Shown in pieces: positions 9,108 through 18,372 of a stretch of DNA of 64,000 bases (the first letter of the stretch is position 1; each line of letters begins with the position of its first letter). The stretch is from positions 2,604,001-2,668,000 of the forward strand of contig OY729418.1 of the NCBI GenBank assembly GCA_963422275.1, written 5' to 3'. Both the position numbers and the translations under genes were made by a program. Source of the stretch: G963422275 sp963422275. GTDB taxonomy: Bacteria; Pseudomonadota; Alphaproteobacteria; Rhodobacterales; Rhodobacteraceae. A model generated the notes under the pieces. That model did not search any database. It worked only from the letters and a program-made list of their open reading frames with translations, and was not told where the DNA came from.

Positions 9108-9583
9108 CCCGGCGGGATGCCCGATTCGAGGACGCCGGCGAATCTCCGTTGCGCCTCAGTGCAACCGATGGGAAAGATCTGCAGGTCATTTCGGCACTGG
9201 TTCAGGACTCGGTGTTCGCTGCCGGGGATTGTTCTTGGTTCAGCGAACGCCGCGAATTCGCTCTGCTGCTAAACCGATTTCGGTGGGAAGACAAGGAACG
9301 GGCGGAAAAGGCCGGTCACGAATACGAGCGGGTTCGCAGTGTTCTTCAGATCAAGGATGTAACGAGAGTTGTCGACGGCGGTGGCTGCAAAATGGATCAG
9401 GGCAATGTTTTCTCCATCTTGGAGATTGTCTTCGAGACTGGTGAGGATGGAACGGGCACAATCACGTTGATCCTTGCTGGCGATCATGATTTCGTGCTGG
9501 AAGTGGAGTGCGTCGAGGTGTCCCTTACAGATGTGACACGGCCTCACATTGCGGTGTCGCGGCATGTGCCGGGACACGACTGA
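9104..9583 (+). CDS. DUF2948 family protein
   Basis: 159 aa, matching the alphaproteobacterial DUF2948 family in length and by the stretch LQVISALVQDSVF and the WFSERREFALLLNRFRWED block near residues 45-65. No catalytic motif or membrane segment is visible; function unknown. It starts in the 4-bp ATGA overlap with murA and lies 7 bp before hisD, the order I recall from Rhodobacteraceae. Confidence 0.85.
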   Translation: MTRRDARFEDAGESPLRLSATDGKDLQVISALVQDSVFAAGDCSWFSERREFALLLNRFRWEDKERAEKAGHEYERVRSVLQIKDVTRVVDGGGCKMDQGNVFSILEIVFETGEDGTGTITLILAGDHDFVLEVECVEVSLTDVTRPHIAVSRHVPGHD

Positions 9584-9590
9584 GAGAGAA

Positions 9591-10901
9591 ATGCCGGCAT
9601 TTTTCAACACCGCCGACAAAGAATTCGATGCGCAGTTTCATGAATTTTTGAACAAGAGGCGTGATGTTGAGGCCAGCGTCGACGAGAAAGTCGCCGCCAT
9701 TATTGCCGATGTGCGCCGGCGCGGTGACGACGCATTGATCGAATACACCCGCGAGTTTGACGATCTGGAATTGAAGAGGGGGTCATTCGCCTATTCTGAA
9801 GATTACATCGGCAAGATGGCGGCGCTGGTTCCGTCCAAAGAAGTCGCGGCCTTGGAGGTGGCTGCGAAAAGGATCGAGGATCACCACAACAGGCAATTTC
9901 CGTCGAACGACTTTTGGAACGACTCCGAAGGCGTGGAAAGTGGGTGGTGGTTTGGGCCAATTGCATCCGCAGGCCACTATGTTCCGGGTGGAAAGGCGGC
10001 GTACCCGTCAACCTTGCTCATGAACGCGATTCCGGCACGTGTTGCGGGTGTTAAAAGGCTGACAGTTGCAGCCCCTGCACCCTCCGGCGTTTCCAGTCCG
10101 CTTGTGTGTCTTGCTGCATTGTTCGCTGGCGTGGAGACAGTTTACCCGATCGGGGGAGCACAGGCGATCGCGGCATTCGCTTATGGAACCGATACGATCG
10201 CTCCCGTAGACAAGATCACTGGGCCTGGCAATGCGTACGTGGCGGCGGCCAAGAAACAGGTGTTCGGACATGTCGGCATTGACATGATAGCAGGCCCCTC
10301 CGAGGTTTTTGTCATTGCTGACGATTCGAGCGATCCAGAATGGGTCGCAGCGGATCTGTTGGCTCAAGCGGAACATGACGAGGTTGCCCAGTCAATTCTT
10401 GCAACCGACGACGAACGCGTTGCGCAAATGGTTGCCGCTTGCGTCGAAAAACAGCTTGCCAGCTTGCCGAGACGGAAAATCGCCGGTGCCAGCTGGCGGA
10501 ACTTCGGGGCGATCATCGTCACGCACGACCTTGACGAAGCGGCCGATATCTCCAACAGAGTTGCTCCAGAGCACCTCGAAATCTGCATAAGCGACCCGAG
10601 CTTGGTGTTTTCGAAAATCAGTCATGTGGGTGCGGTTTTTCTGGGCCAGCATACCCCTGAAGCGATCGGAGACTATGTGGCGGGATCGAACCATGTGCTT
10701 CCGACTTCCGGAACCGCCAGATTTTGCGGCGGATTGTCGGTTTTGGATTTCTTGAAGAGAATCACGTACACTAAGCTCCCCCGGCAAACCCTTGCTGCGC
10801 TTGGCCCGCATGCGGAAACACTTGCCATCGCCGAGGGCTTGGATGGCCACGCTCGCGCGATTCAATTGCGGTTGGAAAAAACGCGCGAGTTCAAAGACTG
10901 A
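9591..10901 (+). CDS. hisD: Histidinol dehydrogenase
   Basis: 436 aa from ATG at 9591, preceded by gagagag; an upstream in-frame start at 9549 lies inside DUF2948 and is unlikely. It oxidises L-histidinol to L-histidine in two NAD-dependent steps, the end of histidine biosynthesis. Signature segments are visible: VDKITGPGNAYVAAAKK, IDMIAGPSEV, the zinc-ligand region LAQAEHDE, and VAPEHLEI plus the GSNHVLPTSGTARF block. Complete and uninterrupted. Its TGA overlaps the next ATG by one base. Confidence 0.97.
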   Translation: MPAFFNTADKEFDAQFHEFLNKRRDVEASVDEKVAAIIADVRRRGDDALIEYTREFDDLELKRGSFAYSEDYIGKMAALVPSKEVAALEVAAKRIEDHHNRQFPSNDFWNDSEGVESGWWFGPIASAGHYVPGGKAAYPSTLLMNAIPARVAGVKRLTVAAPAPSGVSSPLVCLAALFAGVETVYPIGGAQAIAAFAYGTDTIAPVDKITGPGNAYVAAAKKQVFGHVGIDMIAGPSEVFVIADDSSDPEWVAADLLAQAEHDEVAQSILATDDERVAQMVAACVEKQLASLPRRKIAGASWRNFGAIIVTHDLDEAADISNRVAPEHLEICISDPSLVFSKISHVGAVFLGQHTPEAIGDYVAGSNHVLPTSGTARFCGGLSVLDFLKRITYTKLPRQTLAALGPHAETLAIAEGLDGHARAIQLRLEKTREFKD

Positions 10902-11386
10902 TGGAAACCAACTACCTGATCGAGGCCGAAATCGACAATTCGAATTTGCCCGCAATCACTCCAGAAATCCTGCAGGAGCGCCGCGTGGCAATTTACGAAC
11001 TGCTTCAATCCAACAAATTTTCCTTGCCCGACCGGGGGAATCGACGTGCGCCGCCTGGTCCCTACCGGCTCCGGATAGGCATGCAGAACGGAAGGGTTGT
11101 GTTCGACATATCGACAATGGATGGAAGCCGGGTAACGGAATTTCACATTTCCCTTGCGCCATTTCGACAGATCACCAAGGACTATTTTTCGATAATGGGC
11201 AGCTATTTCGATGCGGTCAAGGCGCTTCCATCCAGCAAGATAGAGACCATAGACATGGCTCGGCGCGGCATCCACAACGAAGGGGCCCGGTTGCTGGCCG
11301 AGCGGTTGGAAGGCAAGATCGTTGTGGACGGCGACACCGCGCGGAGGCTCTTCACGCTGGTCTGCGCCCTGCAGGTGGAGCGATAG
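10901..11386 (+). CDS. UPF0262 family protein
   Basis: 161 aa, full length for UPF0262, an alphaproteobacterial family of unknown function. Recognised by the N-terminal ALSPEIxxER-like block (here TPEILQERRVAIYELL), the PYRLRIGMQNGRVVFDI segment, and the C-terminal MARRGIHNEGARLLAERL followed by DTARRLFTLVCAL. The start overlaps the hisD stop (TGATG), consistent with translational coupling in the murA-hisD operon. Confidence 0.88.
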   Translation: METNYLIEAEIDNSNLPAITPEILQERRVAIYELLQSNKFSLPDRGNRRAPPGPYRLRIGMQNGRVVFDISTMDGSRVTEFHISLAPFRQITKDYFSIMGSYFDAVKALPSSKIETIDMARRGIHNEGARLLAERLEGKIVVDGDTARRLFTLVCALQVER

Positions 11387-11396
11387 GACTCGCTGA

Positions 11397-11843
11397 GTGT
11401 CCGGCAATCTGCCATCCTCGATTCTCTTTTGTTGCGACTACAATGCGGTTCGTTCGCCCATGGCTGAGGGCATCATGAAGAAATTCCATGGACAGGAAGT
11501 ATACGTTCAATCGGCTGGTGTCCGGCACGAACTGGAAATCGATGGGTTTGCTGTGGCAGTCTGCCGCGAGATCGGGGTCGAGTTGAGGCGGCATCAGGCC
11601 AGATCAATGGAGGAAATGAGCGGCTGGGGGGACGACCTTTCCGGTTTTGAGCTTGTAGTTGCCATGTCTCCGGCGGCGCAACGGATGGCACTCGAGTACA
11701 CCCGCTATTTTGTTCTTGATGTGGTCTATTGGCCGCTGCTCGATCCGACGGGAATGGGCGAGAATCGAGACGAGAAGCTTGTGTTTTATCGACAGACGCG
11801 GGATCAGATTATCGCTCGCATCAGGGAAGCGTTTGATCCCTAG
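11397..11843 (+). CDS. Low-molecular-weight protein-tyrosine-phosphatase-like protein
   Basis: 148 aa. The phosphate-binding loop CDYNAVRSP near residues 13-21 fits the C-x5-R-S signature of LMW phosphatases and ArsC-type reductases, though with an unusual A-V where small polar residues are common. A second conserved Asp loop, DPTGMGENRD, is near residue 117 (family general acid DP). GTG start at 11397, 11 bp after UPF0262. In this block the gene probably encodes a phosphatase, but a thiol reductase role cannot be excluded. Confidence 0.78.
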   Translation: MSGNLPSSILFCCDYNAVRSPMAEGIMKKFHGQEVYVQSAGVRHELEIDGFAVAVCREIGVELRRHQARSMEEMSGWGDDLSGFELVVAMSPAAQRMALEYTRYFVLDVVYWPLLDPTGMGENRDEKLVFYRQTRDQIIARIREAFDP

Positions 11844-12221
11844 CGCACGGTTTTGGAACGGAGTCCCGCAGCCGCTGAGCCAGGAGTCTTGAAAAGAGAA
11901 CCCACGAGGCTATCGACGTATTACATGTCTGGATTAGCTTTGGATGGAACAAGACATTCGATCGACCGAGCCACATATCTGAACTGCCGAGAGACGAATG
12001 CATGACAGGCAGTTAAAAGTTTGACGTAGAGCTTGTTCCACAAGCCGAGCATGGCCTCAAGACTTGGCAGTTTCGAGGAGAAACTGATTGGCAAGATCGA
12101 AGTGCCCGAGCTTGCCGCAAGCATTCACTGGGGCGGGGATGATTAGAGAACGCTTTTCATATGCGCCACGACATCGCTCTATTTGATTGACACCAAAGTC
12201 AGGGCAAGGGGCGAGCCGTTC
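11844..12221. other. Gene-free gap with only a short unassigned ORF
   Basis: No domain recognised. A 31-codon plus-strand ORF at 12051-12146 (MASRLGSFEEKLIG...) looks like it could be the end of a truncated gene, but nothing supports its expression. The region separates the phosphatase from a broken cysteine hydrolase and interrupts the otherwise dense block, so it is probably scar DNA. Confidence 0.4.
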
Positions 12222-12876
12222 ATGAATGCCCCGTCGGAGGCAGGCGCGTCCGCATCCTGCCAAAACAACCTTGGCATACATCCGCATCGAACGGCCTTGC
12301 TTGTCCAGGACATCCAGCAGGACATGATAATGGAGGGAAAGGCGTTCGCCGACAGCGGTTCACCTGCGCACGTCCATCAGCAGAACGCCATCGAAAACAG
12401 TCGGCGGCTGGCGGAAGCATGCCGACGCCGCGGCGTTCTTGTCGTTCACGTATGGTTCATCTGCGAAAGCGGGCATCCCGCGCTCATGCAGAATGCACCG
12501 CTGTTTCAGGGCGTGAAGAACGCAAACGCGGGCAGGTGCGCGGCACGCCGGGTGCGGCTCCAGTCACAGGGTTAGAGCAGTTCCGGGCGACTTGGTCGTG
12601 GAAAAAATGACAATGAGCGCATGGGAAAGCAGTCAATTGGAAAGCCACCTTCGGGGCGCGGGGATAAACACGCTGATCAACACTGGTGCCTAGATCAACA
12701 TGAGCGTGGAGCACACGGCAAGAACGGCTGTCGACAAGGGGTTTCGGGTCATTGTGCCCGAGGACGCATGCTCATCCATGAACGAGGATTGGCACCGCGC
12801 ATCAATAGATTATGCGATGCAGAACGTAGCCACCGTAACCAGTTGCAGCGAGGTGATCAGATCGCTCGGAGGCTGA
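12222..12876 (+). pseudogene. Isochorismatase-like cysteine hydrolase, broken
   Basis: The N-terminal half (from ATG 12222) reads TALLVQDIQQDM with the family's first catalytic Asp, then GVLVVHVWF. After about 12520 the frame is lost. The C-terminal half continues in other frames with RGTPGAAPVTGL, then TMSAWESSQLESHLRGAGINTLI, NMSVEHTARTAVDKGFRV and a plausible end at 12876. In addition the segment GINTLINTGA is followed by an in-frame TAG at about 12692, and the nucleophilic Cys expected in that segment is absent. At least one frameshift plus one stop, so not functional. Confidence 0.8.
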
Positions 12877-13013
12877 GGCCTGCTAACGAGTTCGCTGCGG
12901 TGAACTCTCGCCGGACGGCCCCAACCATGTTTCTGGTTGATTGGCGGAGGATCGTCGGGTAGTTTCAGATAGTTGCTTGTGCGACTGTCCAACGAGGTTA
13001 GCTAGGAGAAAAC

Positions 13014-13232
13014 ATGGCCAAGGAAGAAATGCTCGAATTCCCCGGTTTCGTGAAGGAACTCCTGCCAAACGCGACTTTTCGGGTCGAGCTTGACACCGGC
13101 CATCAGATTATCGCGCACACGGCAGGAAAAATGCGAAAGAACCGCATCCGCGTACTTGCAGGTGATAGAGTGCAAGTGGAGATGACGCCATACGACCTTA
13201 CGAAGGGTAGAATCAACTACCGATACAAGTAG
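13014..13232 (+). CDS. infA: Translation initiation factor IF-1
   Basis: 72 aa, exact IF-1 size, a single S1/OB-fold domain that binds the 30S A site. Recognised by MAKEEMLEFPGFVKELLPNA, the HTAGKMRKNRIRV core and the C-terminal YDLTKGRINYRYK. A good ribosome-binding site (aggag) precedes the ATG. Followed after 5 bp by maf. Confidence 0.98.
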   Translation: MAKEEMLEFPGFVKELLPNATFRVELDTGHQIIAHTAGKMRKNRIRVLAGDRVQVEMTPYDLTKGRINYRYK

Positions 13233-13237
13233 TCGAA

Positions 13238-13813
13238 ATGCGTCTCATTCTGGCGTCGGCCAGCCCGCGGCGGAAAGAGCTTCTCAAGCAAATCGGCGTA
13301 GTGCCGGACGATGTCCGGCCAGTGGACATTGACGAGAATCCGAGGAACGGCGAGCTCCCGCGCGAGTATTGCAGAAGAATGGCTCGCGAGAAGGCAATGC
13401 AGGCGCAGTGTGGAAAAGACGAGCTCGTGCTCGCAGCCGATACAACGGTAGCCTTGGGACGAAGAATAATTGGCAAGCCCGCAGATGCGGCACAAGCTGC
13501 TGAAATCCTGATCAAGCTTTCCGGCCGCAGGCACCGGGTCATCACGGCAATTGCTGCCAAGCATGCAGAGTTGCTGCGCGAGAGAGATGTCGTGTCGACT
13601 ATCAGGATGAGCCGGTTGTCCGATGCGGACATCTCGGCATACATCCGCTCGGGCGAGTGGAAGGGAAAGGCCGGTGGCTATGGAATCCAGGGAATGGCGG
13701 GCGCGTTCATTCCTTGGCTGAACGGTTCTTTCACCGGAATTGTCGGGTTGCCGCTTGCCGAGACGGCAGGCCTGTTGCGTTCGATGGACTTTGACCTTCT
13801 GCACAAACAGTGA
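13238..13813 (+). CDS. maf: Maf family nucleotide pyrophosphatase
   Basis: 191 aa. Maf proteins hydrolyse non-canonical or excess nucleoside triphosphates to the monophosphate. Seen: N-terminal LASASPRRKELL, the conserved EYCRRMAREKA helix, AADTTVALG with the catalytic Asp, GKP, and the C-terminal KAGGYGIQGMAG. Complete; overlaps the next gene's GTG start by four bases (GTGA), so co-transcribed with infA and the RNase gene. Confidence 0.94.
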   Translation: MRLILASASPRRKELLKQIGVVPDDVRPVDIDENPRNGELPREYCRRMAREKAMQAQCGKDELVLAADTTVALGRRIIGKPADAAQAAEILIKLSGRRHRVITAIAAKHAELLRERDVVSTIRMSRLSDADISAYIRSGEWKGKAGGYGIQGMAGAFIPWLNGSFTGIVGLPLAETAGLLRSMDFDLLHKQ

Positions 13814-14859
13814 AAGGGCGTCAGGTTATTCTGGACCGAGTAGAGGGCCGTGAGGCCGCAGCCCTGTTGCTGGACGGAACGCTGGACGATTTTCTGATTC
13901 AGCCACCATGCAAGTCGTCGCCCTTGCCCGGCGCCATATTTCTTGCTGTGGCAGACCGTGCCTTGAAGGGAACTGGTGGCCAGTTTGTCAGGTTGCCGAA
14001 CGGAAAGCATGGATTTCTGAGATCCAAGACGCGCTATGAGGTGGGATCGAGGTTTCCAGTGCAGATTTCGACCTATGCAGAGCTTGGCAAGGCGCCTCCG
14101 TGTTCTGACCGAATACTCTTGAAGGGGAGCTTTGTCATTGTGACCCCGGGAGCGAAGGGAATAAATTTTTCGCGCGCGATTGCGAATGGGGAGCGGAAAG
14201 TGCACCTGAAAGAGCTCGCAGCGAAGTGTTTCGTGCCGCGGGCAGGGGATGCGGGTCTGGTGTTTCGAACCGCCAGCGCTACAGCAACCGACGATGAGGT
14301 AGAGAAGGAGATTGCGGAGCTGATCTGCAAGTTGCATCGGATTGCCGCAACCTCGCGGGAGAATGCCCCGGAATTGCTGGTTGACGCGCCCACGCCGCAC
14401 CAATTGGCGCAAATGGAATGGATAGCTCCCTTGGCATCGGGAACATTGGTCGAGACGTCGTTTGATGAATGTGGAATCCAGGCGACGTTGCTGCAATTTC
14501 TTTCCTCGACGGTTTCGCTTCCGCATGGTGCTTCGATGACTATCGAGGAGACCCGTGCGGTGGTCGCTGTGGACGTGAATTCCGGCAGCGACGCATCGAT
14601 TGCCGCTTGCCTGAAGGCCAATCTTGCAGCAATTGAAGCGTTGCCTCGTCAGTTGCGAATTCGCGGACTTGGTGGCCAAGTTGTTGTGGACCTCGCGCCG
14701 CTGAGCAAAAGAAACCGGCCTGTGGTCGAAAAAGCCTTGGCAAATGCGTTCAAGGGCGACGCAGTTCCATCGGACTTGGCCGGATGGACACCGCTTGGCA
14801 ACTTTGAACTCAAGAGAAAGCGCGAACGCTTCCCGCTCAAGGAGGGGATTTTGCAATGA
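13810..14859 (+). CDS. Ribonuclease E/G-like protein, short form
   Basis: 349 aa from GTG at 13810. It has an N-terminal S1-like region with GGQFVRLPNGKHGFLRS (about 55-75), then the RNase E/G catalytic core: EETRAVVAVDVNSG (about 240-255) supplies the first metal-binding Asp and GGQVVVDLAPL (about 290-300) the second. The C-terminal zinc-link (CPxCxG) and the RNase E scaffold are missing, giving the short version common beside maf and yacG in Rhodobacterales. Probably rRNA/mRNA processing; its activity relative to full-size RNase E is uncertain. Confidence 0.85.
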   Translation: MKGRQVILDRVEGREAAALLLDGTLDDFLIQPPCKSSPLPGAIFLAVADRALKGTGGQFVRLPNGKHGFLRSKTRYEVGSRFPVQISTYAELGKAPPCSDRILLKGSFVIVTPGAKGINFSRAIANGERKVHLKELAAKCFVPRAGDAGLVFRTASATATDDEVEKEIAELICKLHRIAATSRENAPELLVDAPTPHQLAQMEWIAPLASGTLVETSFDECGIQATLLQFLSSTVSLPHGASMTIEETRAVVAVDVNSGSDASIAACLKANLAAIEALPRQLRIRGLGGQVVVDLAPLSKRNRPVVEKALANAFKGDAVPSDLAGWTPLGNFELKRKRERFPLKEGILQ

Positions 14860-15029
14860 AATGTCCCATTTGCGGGCGCGAATTCGTGGAACGGCGTTCG
14901 GCATTCTGCTCGGACCGTTGCCAGGCGATTGATCTGGGCCGTTGGCTGAATGGCAGATACCGGATTGATCCGGATACCGGAGAAGTGGTTGAAAGCGAAA
15001 TTCCCGACACTCCTCCTGCTCGGAAATGA
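14856..15029 (+). CDS. yacG: DNA gyrase inhibitor YacG
   Basis: 57 aa zinc protein. The pattern MKCPICGREF (Cys3, Cys6) and SAFCSDRCQAIDLGRWL (Cys18, Cys22) is the YacG four-cysteine site, and the tail contains the usual acidic/Pro-rich end. In E. coli YacG binds GyrB and inhibits gyrase. It starts in the 4-bp overlap with the RNase gene (ATGA at 14856) and is the last protein gene before tRNA-Phe. Confidence 0.95.
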   Translation: MKCPICGREFVERRSAFCSDRCQAIDLGRWLNGRYRIDPDTGEVVESEIPDTPPARK

Positions 15030-15112
15030 GTGGGATTGCGATCGAAGGAAAGATTTTTATGGACAACGACGAGAAGTTTAAATAGAGGGACGCTTTCATG
15101 ATCGTGAATAGT

Positions 15113-15187
15113 GCCTGGGTAGCTCAGTGGTAGAGCAGTGGACTGAAAATCCTCGTGTCGGTGGTTCAACTCCTCCTCCAGGCACCA
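15113..15187 (+). tRNA. tRNA-Phe (GAA)
   Basis: 75 nt with acceptor stem GCCTGGG opposite TCCAGGC, D-arm GCTC/GAGC, anticodon loop CTGAAAA (anticodon GAA), a T-loop TTCAACT and an encoded ACCA end. Its place after yacG matches the conserved alphaproteobacterial order. Confidence 0.95.
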
Positions 15188-15534
15188 TGAATCAATTTCA
15201 ATGCGAACTGCAGTCTTTCCAGTGGGGGCGGTGTCCCTGCTTGCCGAGCAAAGGCCGGAATAAAACCCCGTGGGTCATTTGGCTACGCCGCAGGTGCCGT
15301 CCACCGAGAATAATCTCGACACCACAGAATGCTTGGCGCCCGTTCCATACATGTTTATGTGCTTTGGGCGCTTGTTGATGGTGTTTCCTTGAAGTTGCAG
15401 GCAAATTTCATGAGACATCCGAAATCGGTGATGGGTGCGCGTGAAGGTAAGGCGTTGTCCTGCTTTTGAACATTTCGATTCGTGAACGCAGTTTGTGAGA
15501 CGTGCTGGGCAATGAACGGTCTTGGAGACACGCG
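15188..15534. other. Gene-free upstream region of the SDR gene, duplicated at 33.7 kb
   Basis: No coding potential seen. From about 15330 the sequence is collinear with 33660-33854 (shared blocks include tatgtgctttgggcgcttg-like, gcaggcaaatt, and gaacggtcttggagaca). This is therefore the promoter side of a duplicated SDR unit, not random intergenic DNA. Confidence 0.6.
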
Positions 15535-16170
15535 ATGAAAACCGGAACATCCCGAAAGGTAGCGCTCCTTGGCGGCACCGGTGCGGTGGGAGGTCACTTT
15601 TTGAACAAGGCGCTTGCGGCTGGGCACGAGGTCCGCGCACTTGTCCGAACGCCATCCAAGCTTGTGGACCAGCCAGGCCTGACTGCTTTGAAAGGAGATG
15701 CCGCCAACCTTGATGATGTTGCTCAGCTGGTTGCGGGGTCCGATGCCGTGGTCAGTTGTGTAGGCAATCCGAAAGGCCACCAGATCATGGAACGCACTGC
15801 CGGAGCCGTGCTATCAGCCGCTGCGGCGCAGGCAACCCCGCCTAAATGCTTGTTCATTTCCAGCATTGGCTGTGGCGGTTCGTCGTGGTTGATCAAGCAA
15901 GTCCTGACAATGATCGGGGGCAAGGCGGGCTTCACCGACTACGACAGGGCTGACGCAAGAATCGTCCGCGAGACGGTTGTTCCATGCGTGCTCGTACGCC
16001 CGGCAGCCCTGAAGGAGAAGCCCGGAAACGGGAAATACCGTGTGTTCAGAGGGGACGGTACATTCGCAAGGCCAATCGAAAAAGAGGATGTTGCGCAGTT
16101 TCTGCTGGATGCACTCGCGACCGACAAATGGATTGGCCAAGGTGGCGTACAACTCGCAGGACGCAGATAG
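15535..16170 (+). CDS. NAD(P)-binding atypical SDR family protein
   Basis: 211 aa from ATG 15535 (ggagac 8 bp upstream). Rossmann start VALLGGTGAVGGHFLNKAL (residues about 9-27), NAD-proximal RALVRTPSKL, VAGSDAVVSCVGNP, and FISSIGCGG in place of the Ser of classical SDRs, with no clear Tyr-x3-Lys at the expected site. This fits atypical SDR/NmrA-like proteins (about 210-220 aa); substrate unknown. A decayed, island-split copy of the same gene and its upstream DNA lies at 33.66-34.18 kb and 54.48-54.7 kb, so this is the intact member of a duplication. Confidence 0.85.
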   Translation: MKTGTSRKVALLGGTGAVGGHFLNKALAAGHEVRALVRTPSKLVDQPGLTALKGDAANLDDVAQLVAGSDAVVSCVGNPKGHQIMERTAGAVLSAAAAQATPPKCLFISSIGCGGSSWLIKQVLTMIGGKAGFTDYDRADARIVRETVVPCVLVRPAALKEKPGNGKYRVFRGDGTFARPIEKEDVAQFLLDALATDKWIGQGGVQLAGRR

Positions 16171-16432
16171 GGCAGAGACCTCGCAGGTGGCCAAGGCCCA
16201 TTTCCGTAATCGGCAAAGGCGAGCTTTTTATCGGGCATTCCACAAGCGCAAGCCCAATCGAATGGCAGCTTCATCCCTCATTGAAATCCACTGTGTACGT
16301 GCGTGGTTCAAGATGTGGATGCAATGAGAAGCTCGCATTGCTAGGCAGATGATTCTGCGAGATTAAATCTTCGATTCTGACTGTAATTTTGCGAAACCGC
16401 GTTTTGCACTTGCCTGAATCGGTCTCGCGACG

Positions 16433-17323
16433 TCAAGCATCTTCGTTGACAAGGCAACGGAAGGCGCAGGCTTCGGGGGAAGACCAAGAAACAATCGTCT
16501 GCTGCTGAATTCCAAGACCGTCTATGCCGGCGCGGACCTTGTCCCCCACGTTCAGAAATTTGGGTGGCTTTTGGGCACCGCCTACACCGGAAGGTGTGCC
16601 GGTAAGAATGATATCCCCTCGCCTCAGCGTCATGAATTGGCTCACGTACGCGACGAGACTCGCACAATTTGTAATCATCTGTGACGTTGAGCCGTCCTGT
16701 TGCCGCTTTCCGTTTACTTCAAGCCAGATTCCGAGCTTTTGCGGATCACGGATTTCGTCAGCACTAACAAACCATGGCCCGACAGGCGCGAAGGTGTCGC
16801 ATCCCTTGCCCTTTACCCACTGGCCTTCGCGACGTTCTTGGAACTCGCGCTCAGAATAGTCGTTGGCCAGCATATACCCTGCGATCCTTCTCGCTGCGGT
16901 GATTGAATCCACGCAGGAGCAGGCCGCTCCGATAACCACCGCTAGTTCCACCTCCCAATCCAGACACGCCGCTCCCTTGGGCATAATGATCGGGTCGTTT
17001 GGCCCGGTTAGCGAGGTATCCACTTTCATGAACATTATGGGTTCATTGGGCAGTTCGTCGCCAGATTCTGCAATGTGCTCGGCGTAATTTCGCCCGATGC
17101 ACACGCATTTGCGAATTCCGTCTATGGGGATACCTAGACGAACGTTCGCGGGAGCCGCCGGAAGAGATCCCGGGTCAATTCTTCGCAAATCCTCAAGGGC
17201 GCTTTCAGCAAGGGTGGAACGATTGACGTCTGCGACAATTCCCGACAGGTCCCGGACCGACCCATCTTCTCCGATCATTCCCGGTTTCTCCAATCCGGCG
17301 GCTCCGAATCTCACCAATTTCAT
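16433..17323 (-). CDS. Fumarylacetoacetate hydrolase (FAH) family protein
   Basis: 296 aa. The FAH fold is shown by CIGRNYAEHIAESG, the metal-binding Glu pair in LDWEVELAVVIG (about 122-132), MLANDYSERE (third acidic ligand), KGCDTFAPVGPWFV and ILTGTPSGVG. The N-terminus (MKLVRFGAAGLEKPGMI) resembles 2,4-diketo-3-deoxy-L-fuconate hydrolases, which cleave 2,4-diketo acids in sugar-acid pathways. In a cluster with an IclR regulator and a Gfo/Idh oxidoreductase, the final C-C bond-cleaving step of a sugar-acid route is a fair inference. 20 bp downstream of the Gfo gene, same strand. Confidence 0.85.
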   Translation of the reverse strand: MKLVRFGAAGLEKPGMIGEDGSVRDLSGIVADVNRSTLAESALEDLRRIDPGSLPAAPANVRLGIPIDGIRKCVCIGRNYAEHIAESGDELPNEPIMFMKVDTSLTGPNDPIIMPKGAACLDWEVELAVVIGAACSCVDSITAARRIAGYMLANDYSEREFQERREGQWVKGKGCDTFAPVGPWFVSADEIRDPQKLGIWLEVNGKRQQDGSTSQMITNCASLVAYVSQFMTLRRGDIILTGTPSGVGGAQKPPKFLNVGDKVRAGIDGLGIQQQTIVSWSSPEACAFRCLVNEDA

Positions 17324-17343
17324 ACGATCTCCTGCTTTCTCGA

Positions 17344-18357
17344 TTATTGGACTGGAAAACCCTGCGAACCAGCCTTCAGGTAGATTTTATCGATCAGTTC
17401 CGCCGCCTTTGCTGCTTCACGAATTCCGACAATCGGCTGGCGGTCTTCAACAAAGGCCCGCACGCTTTCTCTTACCAACCGGTGGTAAAAGGTCCGGTGA
17501 TTTTGCTGAGTCACCGTGCGGGGCCGTTCGTCGTCGCTGGTCTGCACCGCAAGGGTGCCGTTATTCTGGCATAAAAAAACCCTGTCCGTGGAAATGCGCC
17601 ACTCATGGTCAATTCCGGTATAGGATGCGGTAGCGTAACCCGCTTCTAGGGTAACGATGGCGCCGTTGGCGCAACGTAGTGTTGCAGACGCGAAATTCTC
17701 GATATCGGTACCGGCAAGTCTTTTTACCTCAGCGCCGCAAACGGACACGCCCGCCTCTCCGGCGATCGCCAGCGCCGCATCGGCACCGTGATATCCGAGG
17801 TTTCTGAGTGCGCCACCGCCGCTTAGCGCTCCATTCAGCATCCACGGAACCCCGTAATCTTCGTATCGCCGCGCAGGGCCATTGATGGTTCTAAAGTGAG
17901 CGTACTGAAGCTCGCTGCCAGCACCGAACGCGTTGCACTCATGCGCCGCTGCCCAGATATCCATGTGTCTGTTGGGCAGACAAGTATCGGCAAATATGCC
18001 CGCCGTCTCGACTTCCTGGGCCGCGCGACCCGCCTCTTGGCCATTCAGTCCGAAGGGCTTTTCAATCAGCAGCGCAAGCCCTGTCCTCGCTGCGTTGGCA
18101 ATGTCCTCGCAGGCTTGATCATGCCTTGGCAATACAAACAAAAAATCGGGCTTGTGTTTTGCAATCAAATCTTCAATTGAGACTTCAAAGAGCAAATCCC
18201 ATTGCGCCGCCTTTCTCGCGCCGCTTGTCTGGTCGCGATCAGTGACTCCTACAAGTTCAACGCAATCAGCGCTGAGAATGTCGCGGTAATACTCAGCATG
18301 CCAATGGCAGATGCCGACAATGGCGAATCTCAGACCACTTTCACTCAAGACGCTCAT
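17344..18357 (-). CDS. Gfo/Idh/MocA family oxidoreductase
   Basis: 337 aa. An N-terminal NAD(P)-binding start FAIVGICHWHAEYY (a variant of the GxGxxG motif), a D-ending second strand GVTDRD, the family EKP motif LLIEKPFG (about 100), and a C-terminal GFO/IDH substrate domain. These enzymes oxidise or epimerise sugars, inositols and derivatives. Encoded between iclR and the FAH gene with 15-20 bp gaps, so probably the dehydrogenase step of the same pathway. Confidence 0.86.
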   Translation of the reverse strand: MSVLSESGLRFAIVGICHWHAEYYRDILSADCVELVGVTDRDQTSGARKAAQWDLLFEVSIEDLIAKHKPDFLFVLPRHDQACEDIANAARTGLALLIEKPFGLNGQEAGRAAQEVETAGIFADTCLPNRHMDIWAAAHECNAFGAGSELQYAHFRTINGPARRYEDYGVPWMLNGALSGGGALRNLGYHGADAALAIAGEAGVSVCGAEVKRLAGTDIENFASATLRCANGAIVTLEAGYATASYTGIDHEWRISTDRVFLCQNNGTLAVQTSDDERPRTVTQQNHRTFYHRLVRESVRAFVEDRQPIVGIREAAKAAELIDKIYLKAGSQGFPVQ

Positions 18358-18372
18358 TTCGATGCGGCGGCT

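Noticed and set aside
13678..15099. 473-codon minus-strand frame across maf, RNase E/G and yacG
   Set aside because: Crosses three well-identified genes on the other strand; shadow frame.
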